Assembly: GCA_027493875.1 (NCBI GenBank)
Contig: JAOSJX010000022.1
Location: 124,001 to 188,000 of the forward strand
Origin: Deltaproteobacteria bacterium
GTDB lineage: Bacteria; Lernaellota; Lernaellaia; JACKCT01
Length of the DNA: 64,000 bases
Direction: 5' to 3'
Numbering within the stretch: the first letter of the stretch is position 1; each line of letters starts with the position of its first letter. Under the pieces are notes generated by a model. The model saw only the letters and a list, made by a program, of their open reading frames with translations. It was not told where the DNA came from and did not search any database. The position numbers were made by a program, and so were the translations under genes. Positions 29,654 through 40,726 of this stretch are shown here, in pieces.

Positions 29654-31999
29654 ATGTTCGCCGCGACCCGGTTTTTCATAAACCACCCGCGCCTCGTCAT
29701 TCTCTTGTGCGTTGCGACGGTGATTTCCGCCTCTATTTTCGCGCTGCGGGTCGAGCGCGACAACAGCCTCGGCAACATGATCCCGGACGATAACCCCGTG
29801 ATCGTCTATTACAACGACGAGTTCAGCAAGTATTTCGACCTGCGCTCCAAGGTGGTCGTCGGCTTGTTCTCCGACGAGAGCATCTACCGGCCGGATACCC
29901 TGGCCAAGCTCGAACGCGTCACGCGCGCGCTGGAAAAGGATAGCCGCCTCGTCAACGTCACCAGTCTCGCCACCGCTGAAGACATCACCGTGGACGACGG
30001 CCTTATGAACATCGAGCCGATCATGGCCGACGTTCCGGGCACCGGCGCCGAGGCCGAGGCGCTGCGCGCGCGGGTGAACGACAACGTCTTCATCCGCGAC
30101 GGCCTCGTCTCCGACGACGAGCGCGCCACGCTGATCGTCGCCATGCCGGTGTTCGAAGTTTCCGAAACGGAAAAATCGATTCAGCTTTACGACGACGTCC
30201 TCGCGCTGCTCGAAAGCGAACAAGGCCCCGAGCGCCTCGTCTTCTCCGGCTTCCCGGTCGCGGTGGGGCTCATCAACAAATACATGACGCGCGACATCAA
30301 GGTCATGCTGCCCATCGTCGCGCTCGTCATGATCCTGACCCTCTACGCGTCGTTCCGAACGATCCGCGGCGTGCTCATCCCCATGGCGGTGGTCGGTTTC
30401 TCGGTCGTTTGCACGTTCCGGGTTCATGGGCGCCATCGGCGCGAAAATGACGATCATCGGCACGTCGATTCCCGTCGTCCTCATCGCCGTCGGCGTGGCG
30501 GACGGCATTCACGTGCTTTCCGAATTCTACTGGCAACTCCGGCGCGGCTTGTCCAAGCGCGAAGCGGTCGAACTGACCATGAAGGAAATGAACACGCCGG
30601 TGATTCTCACCTCCGTCACAACCTTCGTCGGCTTCATGGCCCTCGCCGTTTCCGAGATCATTCCCATCCGCGAATACGGCCTTCTCGTGGGCTACGGCGT
30701 CGTCGTGGCGATGGTTTTCTCGCTGGCCTTTATTCCCGCGATCCTCATGCTCCTGCCCGAACCGCGCAAACTCGGTCCTCATCGTGACGACGCGGAAACC
30801 AAATTGCTGGACCGTTTCTCGAACGGCCTCGGCAACCTTTCCGTCAAGCGCACCAAACCGCTTCCTTGTGGTGTTCGCGGTGCTTCTCGTCATCGGCGTC
30901 ATTCTCACCGCGCAAACGCGCGTCGAGCACGATACCCTCGCCGAGTTCCGGAAATCCTCCCCCATCCGCCAGGCGGACAATCTGCTCAACGCGCATTTCG
31001 GCGGAACGTCGCAAACAAATGTCGTGATCGACGCCGGCGAAGACGGCGGCATCCAGGATCCGGCCCTTTTGGCGAAGATCGAAGGCTTGCGCAAGCACGT
31101 ACTGGAATTACCGGAAGTCGGTTTCACCGAGTCCGTCGTCGACTACATCAAACGCATGAACTACGCCATGCACGAGCAGGATCCCGCGTACCGCCGGCTG
31201 CCGCGCGAGACGGAAGAGGCGGTAACGGACGAAGGAGAAAGGGTGCCGGTCGCGGGGCGCGATCTCATCGCCCAGTATCTCGTGCTCTACGAAATGGGCG
31301 GCGGCGAGGAGCTTGAGCGCATCGTCGACGCCGGACGCCGGCGGGCCAATATCTTTGTGAATGTCCGTTCATATAGCTCCGCGGTGCTCGGCCGCGTGCT
31401 CCGTCACGTCAAGGAATACGTCGCGGAGAACTTCGCGCCGCCGGTCCGCGTCAACTATTCGGGCACCGGCGCCGTTCAACTGGAACTCGTTAAAGCGCTT
31501 GTCACCGGCCAGATCCGCAGCCTGCTCCTGTCGATCACCGTCGTTTTTCTGTGCGTTGTTCTCATCTTCCGTTCCTTCACCTACGGCCTGCTCGGAATTC
31601 TTCCGCTCGGGATGACCATTCTCCTCAATTTCTCGATTATGGTGCTCTCGGGCATTCCTCTGAACGTGGGCACCGCGCTCATCGCCAGCATCTCCATCGG
31701 CACCGGCGTGGACTACGCCATTCACTTCCTCCACCGCTACCGCATCGAGGCCGGCCGAGGGGGCGGCGACCACGCCGAAACCGTCCACCGCACCATGCGC
31801 ACGGCGGGGCGCGCGATCATGCTCAATGCCCCTGGCCGTGGGCCTGGGGTTCCTCATCCTCGTCTTCTCCAGTTTCATCCCGATCGTGGACGTCGGCATC
31901 CTCATGCCCGTGATGATGCTCTCCGCCTCCACCGGCTCACTCATCGTCATCCCGACGCTCATGAATCTCTCTCGGCCGACGAAGCCGCTCGATCGCTAA
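29654..31999 (+). CDS. RND/MMPL (HAE3-type) exporter (three frameshifts)
   Basis: About 781 aa with two repeated halves. Each half has one N-terminal helix (RFFINHPRLVILLCVATVIS; FLVVFAVLLVIGVILTAQT), a large periplasmic domain, then five helices: half 1 IKVMLPIVALVMILTLYASF ... VVLIAVGVADGIHVLSEFYW; half 2 SLLLSITVVFLCVVLIFRSF ... ISIGTGVDYAIHFLHRYRIE. The Asp residues in GVADGIH and GVDYAIH match the proton-relay positions of MMPL/SSD proteins. Members of this class export lipids (hopanoids, mycolates, carotenoids). Shifts occur near 30415, 30865 and 31830. Cargo unknown. Confidence 0.82.
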
Positions 32000-32148
32000 G
32001 TTCAGCCTTTCAAGCAACGCCGTTAAACTTAATAAATCCAACAGGTTATCGATTCACCGTGAATTCGCGCCGTTGATTTTTGTTATGAATACAACTAATT
32101 TTGTTCCGCTATTGTGTACCTATCCCTTCCACGCGCGGGAGGCGTGTT

Positions 32149-33237
32149 ATGAAATCGTTCATTTTGGCGATGTCACTTCTTGTGCTCGTTCTTGGGACGG
32201 CGGGGCCGACACTCGGCGAAACCCCGTCCGCCCGAACCGGCCACGCGATGGCCGCGTTGCCCGACGGAAGCGTCCTGCTCTTTGGAGGAAAGGACGGCGA
32301 CGGAAATGTCCTTGGTGACACGTGGATCTTTTCCGGCGCGAAGGACGGCGGGTGGGATAATGCCGCGCCGCCGAACGCGCCCGAGGCGCGCCACGGCCAC
32401 AAAATGGTCACGCTGCCCGACGGAAAGGTGATGCTTTTCGGCGGGGAAAACATCAACGCGGAACTCCAGAACGATTTGCACAAATTCGAGAATAACGGCT
32501 GGCACCCGACGGCCCCGTCGACGGCCTCGCCCCCGGGCCGCCGCGACCACCTGGCCTGGACGGACGGCCAAAAACTCTACGTCTCCGGCGGCCGAACCGC
32601 GAGCGAAACGTTGAGCGATCTTTGGGAATATGATTTCGCTTCGAACGCTTGGACGCAGCGCGCCGACGCCCCGCATCCCATCGCCGGCGCGGCCGTGGGA
32701 TCGACCGAGTATACCGCCTACGTCACCGGGTATGCCGATGACACGCCGATATACAGCTACGCCTCCGACGCGTGGTACGACATGCCGTACGACCCGAACG
32801 GCATGGCGCTTCGGACGATGGCCGCGAATACCCAATCGAATTACTTCGCGTTCATTTTCGGCGGATTTTCGATCGTCAAGGACGGCGACGTTCTGGGCGA
32901 CGCCTGGACCTTCGACTTCACGACGAAGGAATATGTCCAGCGCGCCGATCTTCCGTTCCCGGTCGCCGGCGCGGCGGCCGCCTTGATCGGCTCCAAGGCC
33001 GGAGAAACGATGCTGATTTTCGGCGGCGAGCTTGGCGACGGGAATTTGAGCGATGCCACGCTCTATTACGATTCTTCCGCGGACACCTGGGAAGACGCGG
33101 GGGCCGACGACGATGACGACGACGATGACGGCGACGACGATACGGAAAGCCCCGCCGACGATGACACCGAAGCAGACAACGATAACGATGGAGGCGGCGC
33201 GGGCGACGACGACGACGACGGCGGTTGCGGCTGTTGA
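32149..33237 (+). CDS. Secreted Kelch-repeat protein with Asp-rich tail ending GCGC
   Basis: Intact, 362 aa from ATG 32149 with a GGGAGGCG ribosome site. A cleavable signal peptide ends LGTAGPTLG, with no lipobox. Kelch-type repeats form a beta-propeller: ARTGHAMAALPDGSVLLFGG, ARHGHKMVTLPDGKVMLFGG, RRDHLAWTDGQKLYVSGG and two more. From about residue 315 the chain becomes almost purely Asp/Gly/Asn and stops at DDDDDGGCGC. No frame break is present, so the tail is real. Propellers bind partners or glycans. The tail may tether the protein to the surface, by inference. The 150 bp before it contain no gene. Confidence 0.8.
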   Translation: MKSFILAMSLLVLVLGTAGPTLGETPSARTGHAMAALPDGSVLLFGGKDGDGNVLGDTWIFSGAKDGGWDNAAPPNAPEARHGHKMVTLPDGKVMLFGGENINAELQNDLHKFENNGWHPTAPSTASPPGRRDHLAWTDGQKLYVSGGRTASETLSDLWEYDFASNAWTQRADAPHPIAGAAVGSTEYTAYVTGYADDTPIYSYASDAWYDMPYDPNGMALRTMAANTQSNYFAFIFGGFSIVKDGDVLGDAWTFDFTTKEYVQRADLPFPVAGAAAALIGSKAGETMLIFGGELGDGNLSDATLYYDSSADTWEDAGADDDDDDDDGDDDTESPADDDTEADNDNDGGGAGDDDDDGGCGC

Positions 33238-33270
33238 ATCCGGCCGCGCCGTGAGCGCCGCCCGATCGTC

Positions 33271-33299
33271 TTGACATCCCCCGCCCCATCTGGCAAAAG
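33271..33299 (+). promoter_or_regulatory. Possible sigma-70 promoter upstream of prs
   Basis: TTGACA at 33271-33276 with a 17-bp spacer leads to CAAAAG, a weak -10. It is the only good -35 match before the long housekeeping block. Between it and prs lie a GGGGAGTGTCCCC hairpin and the palindrome CCGAATTCGG, both of unknown role. Confidence 0.35.
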
Positions 33300-33404
33300 C
33301 CCGATGCGCTCGTGTCCCTGGGGCCTTTGGGGAGTGTCCCCTTTTCCGAATTCGGACCCCTTTTCAACGGTCTTCGCGCCCGTGCATGAAGACGCTGGAT
33401 TGTT

Positions 33405-34413
33405 ATGGCATCGGATACCACGTTGCGGGTGGATCACGATTCGATCCGCCTGTTCACCGGCAACGCCAACCCGGCGCTCGCCGAGGCCATCTGCGCCAAG
33501 CTGAGCGTGGATCTCGGCCGCGCGAACGTGTCCGCGTTCGCCGACGGGGGAGATCAGCGTGGAGATCGGCGAATCGGTGCGCGGCAAGGACGTCTTCGTC
33601 ATTCAGCCGACCTGCAAACCCAACGTCAACGGCTCGTTGATGGAACTGCTCGTCATGTTGGACGCGTGCTCGCGCGCCAGCGCCGAACGCATCACCGCGG
33701 TCATTCCCTATTACGGATACGCGCGCCAGGACCGGAAGGTGTCGCCGCGCGCGCCGATCACGGCGAAGCTCGTGGCCGATCTGCTGACCACCGCGGGCGC
33801 CGACCGCATTCTCACCGTCGATCTCCACGCCGGGCAGATCCAGGGCTTTTTCAACATCCCGGTCGATAACTTGTACGCCACCGCCGAGCTGTGCAACTTC
33901 CTCGAAAACGAGCGCGCCGACCTTCTCGATGCCGACGTGGTCGTCGTCAGCCCCGACGCCGGCGGCGTGCGCCGCGCGCGCTATCTCGCCCGCCTGATGC
34001 AGAAGGACGCGAGCCTGGCGATCATCGACAAACGCCGCGCCCAGCCGGGCAAGGTCGAACAAATGAATATCATCGGCGAGGTTTCCGGCAAGGTGGCCGT
34101 GATGGTCGATGATATGATCGACTCCGCCGGCACGATGGTGGCCGCCGCGACGGCGCTCAAGGACGCCGGCGCCACGCGCGTTCTGGCCCTCGGAACGCAC
34201 GCCGTGTTCTCCGGCCCCGCTGTCGAGCGCATCCGCAATTCCGCGATCGAGTTGATGTGCGTCACCGATACGATTCCGTTGACGGACGAAGCCCGAAAGA
34301 TTTCCGGGCTTCACGTCGTTCCGGTCGCCGGCCTTCTGGCCGAAGCCATCGCCAACATCCACTTGGGCGGCTCGGTGAGCTCGTTGTTCACCGACGTCGA
34401 GGTGATTAATTAG
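33405..34413 (+). CDS. prs: Ribose-phosphate pyrophosphokinase (one frameshift)
   Basis: The enzyme makes PRPP from ribose 5-phosphate and ATP for nucleotide, His and Trp synthesis. Family motifs are clear: IRLFTGNANPALAEAI at the start, ITAVIPYYGYARQDRKVSPR, RILTVDLHAGQIQGFFNIPV, VVVSPDAGGVRRARYLA and the PRPP loop VDDMIDSAGTMVAAATAL. The frame breaks in a G5 run near 33547; since this gene is essential, this is almost certainly a base-calling error. It is first in a housekeeping run with rplY and pth. Confidence 0.96.
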
Positions 34414-34415
34414 GA

Positions 34416-34441
34416 CGCGGCGCCGAAGAACAGGCGCCGCG
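34416..34441. terminator. Intergenic hairpin between prs and rplY
   Basis: A perfect 9-bp stem CGCGGCGCC with an 8-nt loop and GGCGCCGCG fills the prs-rplY gap. There is no T-run, so it may attenuate or process the transcript and not end it. Confidence 0.5.
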
Positions 34442-34455
34442 CACGGGAGCATCGC

Positions 34456-35175
34456 ATGGCCATTTACGAAATCAACGCCGCCGTCCGCGACATGAAGGGC
34501 AAGGGCGGCGCCCGCAAAACCCGCCGCGAGGGCCGCGTGCCGGCGGTGGCCTACGGCTACGAATTGACGCCGACGACGCTGTCCGTCGGCGAAAAAGAGC
34601 TCGCCGATTTTCTGCGCCGCCACAACGCGAGCACGGCGCTGGTCCAGATCAAGGTGGACGGGCCGGCGGACCTCGGCGGCAAGGTTTTCCGCATCAAGGA
34701 TTTGCAAATGGATTACATCGAGCAGACGGCGCTGTCGGTGGATTTTCAGGCCATCGATATGACGAAGCCGGTTACCGTGGACGTGCCGCTGATTTACGAA
34801 GGCACCGCCGCCGGGGAAAAGTTCGGCGGGGTCGTCACGCCGCTCGCGCGCGAACTGACGGTCCGCTGCCTGCCGAAGGACATCCCCGCGACGATTCACG
34901 TGGACATCAATCCGCTCGGGGAAGGCGAAACCTGGTTTGTCTCACATTTGACGCTGCCCGAGGGCGTCACGTCGGAGGACCCGGCGGATACGCCGCTGGT
35001 CGCCTGCAACATTCCGAAGGCCGCGCCCACGCCCGAAGAGGAAGCCGCGGCGGCCGAGGGCGAAGCCGCGGAAGGCGAAGCGGCGGCCGGGGGCGAGGCG
35101 AAAGCCGAGGGCGACAAAGCGGAGAAGGCGGACAAGGGCGACAAGGGCAAGGAGTCCGCGTCGAAGAAGGACTGA
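34456..35175 (+). CDS. rplY: 50S ribosomal protein L25/Ctc
   Basis: Intact, 239 aa, of the long CTC type: an N-terminal 5S-rRNA-binding beta-barrel (KGGARKTRREGRVPAVAYG) and the TL5 C-terminal domain (VDVPLIYEGTAAGEKFGGVV). Beyond about residue 190 the tail is Ala/Glu-rich then Lys-rich (EEEAAAAEGEAAEGEAAAGG; KADKGDKGKESASKKD). It sits between prs and pth, a common order. Confidence 0.95.
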   Translation: MAIYEINAAVRDMKGKGGARKTRREGRVPAVAYGYELTPTTLSVGEKELADFLRRHNASTALVQIKVDGPADLGGKVFRIKDLQMDYIEQTALSVDFQAIDMTKPVTVDVPLIYEGTAAGEKFGGVVTPLARELTVRCLPKDIPATIHVDINPLGEGETWFVSHLTLPEGVTSEDPADTPLVACNIPKAAPTPEEEAAAAEGEAAEGEAAAGGEAKAEGDKAEKADKGDKGKESASKKD

Positions 35176-35191
35176 TCCGGGAGAGCCCGCC

Positions 35192-35758
35192 ATGAAGTTG
35201 ATTGTCGGGCTGGGCAATCCCGGCGCGGAGTACGCCGCGACCCGGCACAACGCCGGGTTCTGGATCTGTGACAACATCGCGAAAAAGCTCGGTCTCGAAT
35301 TTTCCAAGAGGAAATTCGAAGCCGCCTTCGCCACCGGCCGATCGGACGGCGAAACGGTCGTGCTGCTCAAACCGGCGACCTATATGAACGTCGCCGGACG
35401 GTCGGTGGGCGCCGCCTGTTCGTTCTACGGCGCCCAGGCCGGCGATCTGCTTGTTCTGCACGACGACGTGGACCTCGAACCCGGTCGAATCAAGTTCAAG
35501 CAAGGAGGGGGCGACGGCGGGCACAAGGGCATCCGTTCGGTGATGGACGTCCTGGGCGATCCGGAGTTTTTCCGCCTGCGTCTCGGGGTCGGCCGGCCGG
35601 CCGATGCCCGCGTGGACACGGCGGACTTCGTCCTGGCGAAGGTGCCGGATAGCGAGATCGCGCTCTTTCGCGACGCATCGGAGAAGGCGGCCGACGCCGC
35701 ATTGTTTTTTTTGAAAGAAGGCCTCACGGCCACGCAAAACCGTTTTCATGGTCTTTGA
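35192..35758 (+). CDS. pth: Peptidyl-tRNA hydrolase
   Basis: Intact, 188 aa, the normal length. Motifs: KLIVGLGNPGAEYAATRHNA (catalytic His in RHNAG), TYMNVAGRSVG, LLVLHDDVDLEPGRIKFKQG and GGDGGHKGIRSVMDVLG. It cleaves peptidyl-tRNA released from stalled ribosomes. It starts 16 bp after rplY. Confidence 0.97.
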   Translation: MKLIVGLGNPGAEYAATRHNAGFWICDNIAKKLGLEFSKRKFEAAFATGRSDGETVVLLKPATYMNVAGRSVGAACSFYGAQAGDLLVLHDDVDLEPGRIKFKQGGGDGGHKGIRSVMDVLGDPEFFRLRLGVGRPADARVDTADFVLAKVPDSEIALFRDASEKAADAALFFLKEGLTATQNRFHGL

Positions 35759-35795
35759 TCCGGTCCCCCGCGCGGCGGGGGCGGGGAGGTAATTG

Positions 35796-37827
<2,032 letters not shown>

Positions 37828-37857
37828 TAGGTACGGCGTTTCAAAACTGAATAACAA

Positions 37858-37881
37858 CGGCGGGGGCGAAAGCCCCCGCCG
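37858..37881. terminator. GNRA-loop hairpin terminator after hppA
   Basis: A perfect 10-bp stem CGGCGGGGGC with loop GAAA and GCCCCCGCCG lies between hppA and rpsF. There is no T-run after it, so it may be a partial or Rho-aided terminator, or an mRNA-stabilising end. Confidence 0.65.
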
Positions 37882-37931
37882 CTCCTGCTCCGGGCCGCGT
37901 CCCGGGGCCGCGTAAACCGTAGGGAGGACCC

Positions 37932-38456
37932 ATGCTGCGAACCTATGAAGTCATGTTCATTTTGAAGCATGACTCGCCCGTCGACACCACCAAAGCCACC
38001 ATCGACAAGGTGAAGGACGCCATCACGGCGCAACAGGGCACCATTTTGCTCCACGAGAGCTGGGGCAAGAAAAAGCTCGCCTTCGAAATCGACAACGCGC
38101 AAAAAGGCATCTATCAGATCACCACGTTCGCGGCCCCCACGGGCGCGATCAAAGAGATCGAGCACGTCCTGCGCATCAGCCCCGAGGTCATGCGCTGGCT
38201 GACCGTTCAGAAAGACGGGCTCATCACCGACCTCGACGCCGAGATCGAGAAATGGTCCAAGGTGACGCCCAAGCTCGTGCCCATCGAAGGCGAGGAACAA
38301 GCCGAGCCGGAGGCGAAAGAAGAAAAGCCCGAACGCAAGCGCGCGCGGTCCAAGGACGATGACGATAAGGACACGGACGACGACGGTGACGACGACGGCG
38401 ATGAGGACGACGACGCCGACGGCGACAATGACAGTGAGGAAGAGAAGGACGACTGA
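37932..38456 (+). CDS. rpsF: 30S ribosomal protein S6 with long acidic tail
   Basis: 174 aa, versus about 95-135 usual. The S6 core is standard ([52 protein letters not shown]). After residue 125 comes a Lys/Arg patch ([17 protein letters not shown]), then about 35 nearly all Asp/Glu residues ending SEEEKDD. In enterobacteria the S6 end gets Glu residues added by RimK; here an acidic tail is gene-encoded. It is first of the rpsF-ssb-rpsR-DUF2232-rplI-dnaB run. Confidence 0.95.
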   Translation: MLRTYEVMFILKHDSPVDTTKATIDKVKDAITAQQGTILLHESWGKKKLAFEIDNAQKGIYQITTFAAPTGAIKEIEHVLRISPEVMRWLTVQKDGLITDLDAEIEKWSKVTPKLVPIEGEEQAEPEAKEEKPERKRARSKDDDDKDTDDDGDDDGDEDDDADGDNDSEEEKDD

Positions 38457-38485
38457 ACTCAGCCGCGGGGGCGGGAGATAGGACC

Positions 38486-38903
38486 ATGGCCAGCTTCAAC
38501 AAAGTCATTTTGATGGGCAACCTGACGCGCGATCCGGAGAAACGCTACACCGAAGGCGGAACGTGCGTCGTGAAGATGGGTCTGGCCGTCAATCGCCGCA
38601 TGAAAAAAAGGCGACGAGTGGACCGAGGAAGCAAGCTTTTTCGACATCGTCGTCTTTGGAAACCAGGCGGAAAACTGCTCCAAATTTCTTGCCAAGGGAC
38701 GCCCCATCCTCGTCGACGGCGAATTGTCGCAACGGCGCTGGGAAACGCCCGACGGCCAGAAACGCAATAAAGTCGAGGTCGTCGCGAACCGCGTGCAGTT
38801 TCTCGGCGGCGGACGCTCCGGCTCCGACGGCGGAGGCGGAGGCGGGGGCGGACAAGCCGACGAGGAGCCGCCGCCCTTCGACGACGATGACGTGCCGTTC
38901 TGA
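38486..38903 (+). CDS. ssb: Single-stranded DNA-binding protein (one frameshift)
   Basis: About 139 aa. The OB-fold start is [20 protein letters not shown], then [20 protein letters not shown] and [16 protein letters not shown], a Gly-rich linker, and the canonical acidic tip [11 protein letters not shown] used for partner binding. The frame breaks in an A7 run near 38602. It is an essential replication protein, so the break is an artefact. Located between rpsF and rpsR as usual. Confidence 0.96.
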
Positions 38904-38934
38904 CAAAAACGCATCTAACCGGGAGTAACATCCG

Positions 38935-39195
38935 ATGGTCAATCTTGGAAAACTTTCGCTCAAGAAACGCCGCGCGTTGCAGCGGCGGCGGGTCTGCCGC
39001 TTCTGCGCGGACGCCACGTTGGGAATCGATTACAAGGAGACGAAGCTCTTGTCGCAGTTCACCACGGAGCGCGGCAAGATCATCCCGCGACGTATTTCCG
39101 GCAATTGTGCGAAGCATCAGCGGGCGGTAACGCTGGCGGTCAAGCGCGCGCGTCACATCGCGCTGATGCCTTACGCGAGCGCCACGCTGAACTGA
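38935..39195 (+). CDS. rpsR: 30S ribosomal protein S18
   Basis: Intact, 86 aa. Core sequence: [20 protein letters not shown] and [20 protein letters not shown]. It has a CRFC pair plus NCAKHQ, the zinc-binding (C+) form of S18. It partners S6 in the 30S platform. Confidence 0.97.
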   Translation: MVNLGKLSLKKRRALQRRRVCRFCADATLGIDYKETKLLSQFTTERGKIIPRRISGNCAKHQRAVTLAVKRARHIALMPYASATLN

Positions 39196-39209
39196 CGGGA
39201 GCCGGGGCG

Positions 39210-40145
39210 ATGGCCCAGGCGATTGATATCGGCGTTTCGTTCCTCCTGCTCTTGTCGGCGATGACGACCCCGTCGTCGATCGTTCTGCTGGAGACGCGGA
39301 GGGGACGCTGGGCCGCCTGGGGCACGCTGTTGTTTTTCGGGGCGCTGTGCTTTCTGCTCGGCGGCCCGGGGTTCGCGGCGTGGATTTTGGCCGTCTTCGT
39401 GGCCGCGGGGCCGGGATTGGCGGCCGGATTCCGCCGTTCGGAGAAGCCGGACGCGATTTTCGGCGCCGGGCTCGGAACGGCGCTTGTTTCGATGGCCGCC
39501 GTCGGGGCGGTCGCGGTCGTCGGGGGAGCTTTCGATCCGGACGCGGCGCGCGCCGTGTTCCGGGCGTTCGAGGCGAACAAGAACGCGCTGATCGACGGTT
39601 ACGGCCTCGTCTCCGGCGCGGAGACGATGCAGGTCCGGGAACGCGCGGGACGCATGCTGTCGCTCGCGTTTCTGCTCGTGCCGTCGATCAACGTCGCGCT
39701 CGCGGCCATCACGGTGTGGCTGAACATGCTCATCGTGATCCGCTTCGGACCGGAAGGCCGGCCGTATCGCGGGATGACGGAGCTCTGGCGTTGGAGCGCG
39801 CCCGAGCCGCTGGTCTTCGGCGTGCTGGCGCCGGCGATCTTTTTGATCTTCTCGCCGGGCCTGCTCGCGACGGCCGTGGCGGGCAACGTGCTGGTGATCT
39901 GCCTCCTGCCCTTCTTCTTTCAGGGCATGGCGGTCACGAGCAACGCGCTGAGGAAGATGCGTTTTGGGCCCGGCATGCGGGTGGTGTCCTACGGACTGCT
40001 CGTCGGCATGCTGGGGGTGATGGTCGTTCCGGCGCAGGCGTCGCTGGGCGTCCTCGATATCTGGCTGGATTTTCGGCGTCTCCGCCGGCCGCCGTCCGAT
40101 GACGGCGACGCGGCGCGCGACGAAGGACAAGGAGACGAACCATGA
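39210..40145 (+). CDS. DUF2232 integral membrane protein
   Basis: Intact, 311 aa with about eight hydrophobic helices (FLLLLSAMTTPSSIVLLETR at the start; LVFGVLAPAIFLIFSPGLLA near residue 215). Position between rpsR and rplI is where DUF2232 (YybS-like) proteins are found in many deltaproteobacteria and Firmicutes, and the FxxGMAVTSxxLR-like stretch FFFQGMAVTSNALRKMRFGP supports it. Function is not established for the family. Its end overlaps the rplI ATG by 4 bp. Confidence 0.8.
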   Translation: MAQAIDIGVSFLLLLSAMTTPSSIVLLETRRGRWAAWGTLLFFGALCFLLGGPGFAAWILAVFVAAGPGLAAGFRRSEKPDAIFGAGLGTALVSMAAVGAVAVVGGAFDPDAARAVFRAFEANKNALIDGYGLVSGAETMQVRERAGRMLSLAFLLVPSINVALAAITVWLNMLIVIRFGPEGRPYRGMTELWRWSAPEPLVFGVLAPAIFLIFSPGLLATAVAGNVLVICLLPFFFQGMAVTSNALRKMRFGPGMRVVSYGLLVGMLGVMVVPAQASLGVLDIWLDFRRLRRPPSDDGDAARDEGQGDEP

Positions 40146-40678
40146 ACGTGATTCTGCTTTCGGACGTGGAGGCCGTGGGGAAGGTCGGCGACATGGTGCG
40201 CGTGGCCGACGGCTACGCACGCAACTTTCTGATCCCCAAGAAGCTGGCCGTCAAGGCCACCGAGCGTTCGGTCAAGCAACTGGCGCACCAGAAACGCACC
40301 GCGGAGGCCCGCCGCAAGCGCCTGACCGACGCGGCCGAATCGCTGAAGCGCAAGATCGAGACCCTGGAGATCACCATCCAGGCGCGCGTCGGCGAGGAGA
40401 ACAAGCTCTTCGGCTCCGTCACCGTGCGCGACATCCACGCCGCGCTCGCCGCGCAGGACGTGGACGTCGACCGCCGGCGCATCGTGCTGGCCGATCCGAT
40501 CAAGAGCGCGGGCACTTTCGACGTGCCGGTGAAGCTCGGATACGACGTGACCGCGACGGCCCGCGTGCGGGTCGAGTCCGACGCGCCCGAAGCCGCGCCC
40601 GCGCCGGTGACGATCGAAACGCCGGAGCCCGCCGCGGACGAAGCCGAAACGGAGACGGAGACCCCGGCGGAGGAATAA
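40142..40678 (+). CDS. rplI: 50S ribosomal protein L9
   Basis: Intact, 178 aa. The start MNVILLSDVEAVGKVGDMVR and GYARNFLIPKKLAVKAT are the L9 signature, followed by the long helix and the C-terminal domain (LFGSVTVRDIHAALAAQDVD). A tail of about 30 residues rich in Glu, Ala, Pro and Thr is extra. The ATGA overlaps the upstream DUF2232 gene. Confidence 0.97.
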   Translation: MNVILLSDVEAVGKVGDMVRVADGYARNFLIPKKLAVKATERSVKQLAHQKRTAEARRKRLTDAAESLKRKIETLEITIQARVGEENKLFGSVTVRDIHAALAAQDVDVDRRRIVLADPIKSAGTFDVPVKLGYDVTATARVRVESDAPEAAPAPVTIETPEPAADEAETETETPAEE

Positions 40679-40726
40679 CCCCTCCGCCGCATGGCGGCGG
40701 CTCCGGCCGCCGCGACGGAACGAGGC

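Noticed and set aside
33238..33404. tRNA gene upstream of prs
   Set aside because: No T-loop GTTCRANNC or cloverleaf arms could be found in the gap.
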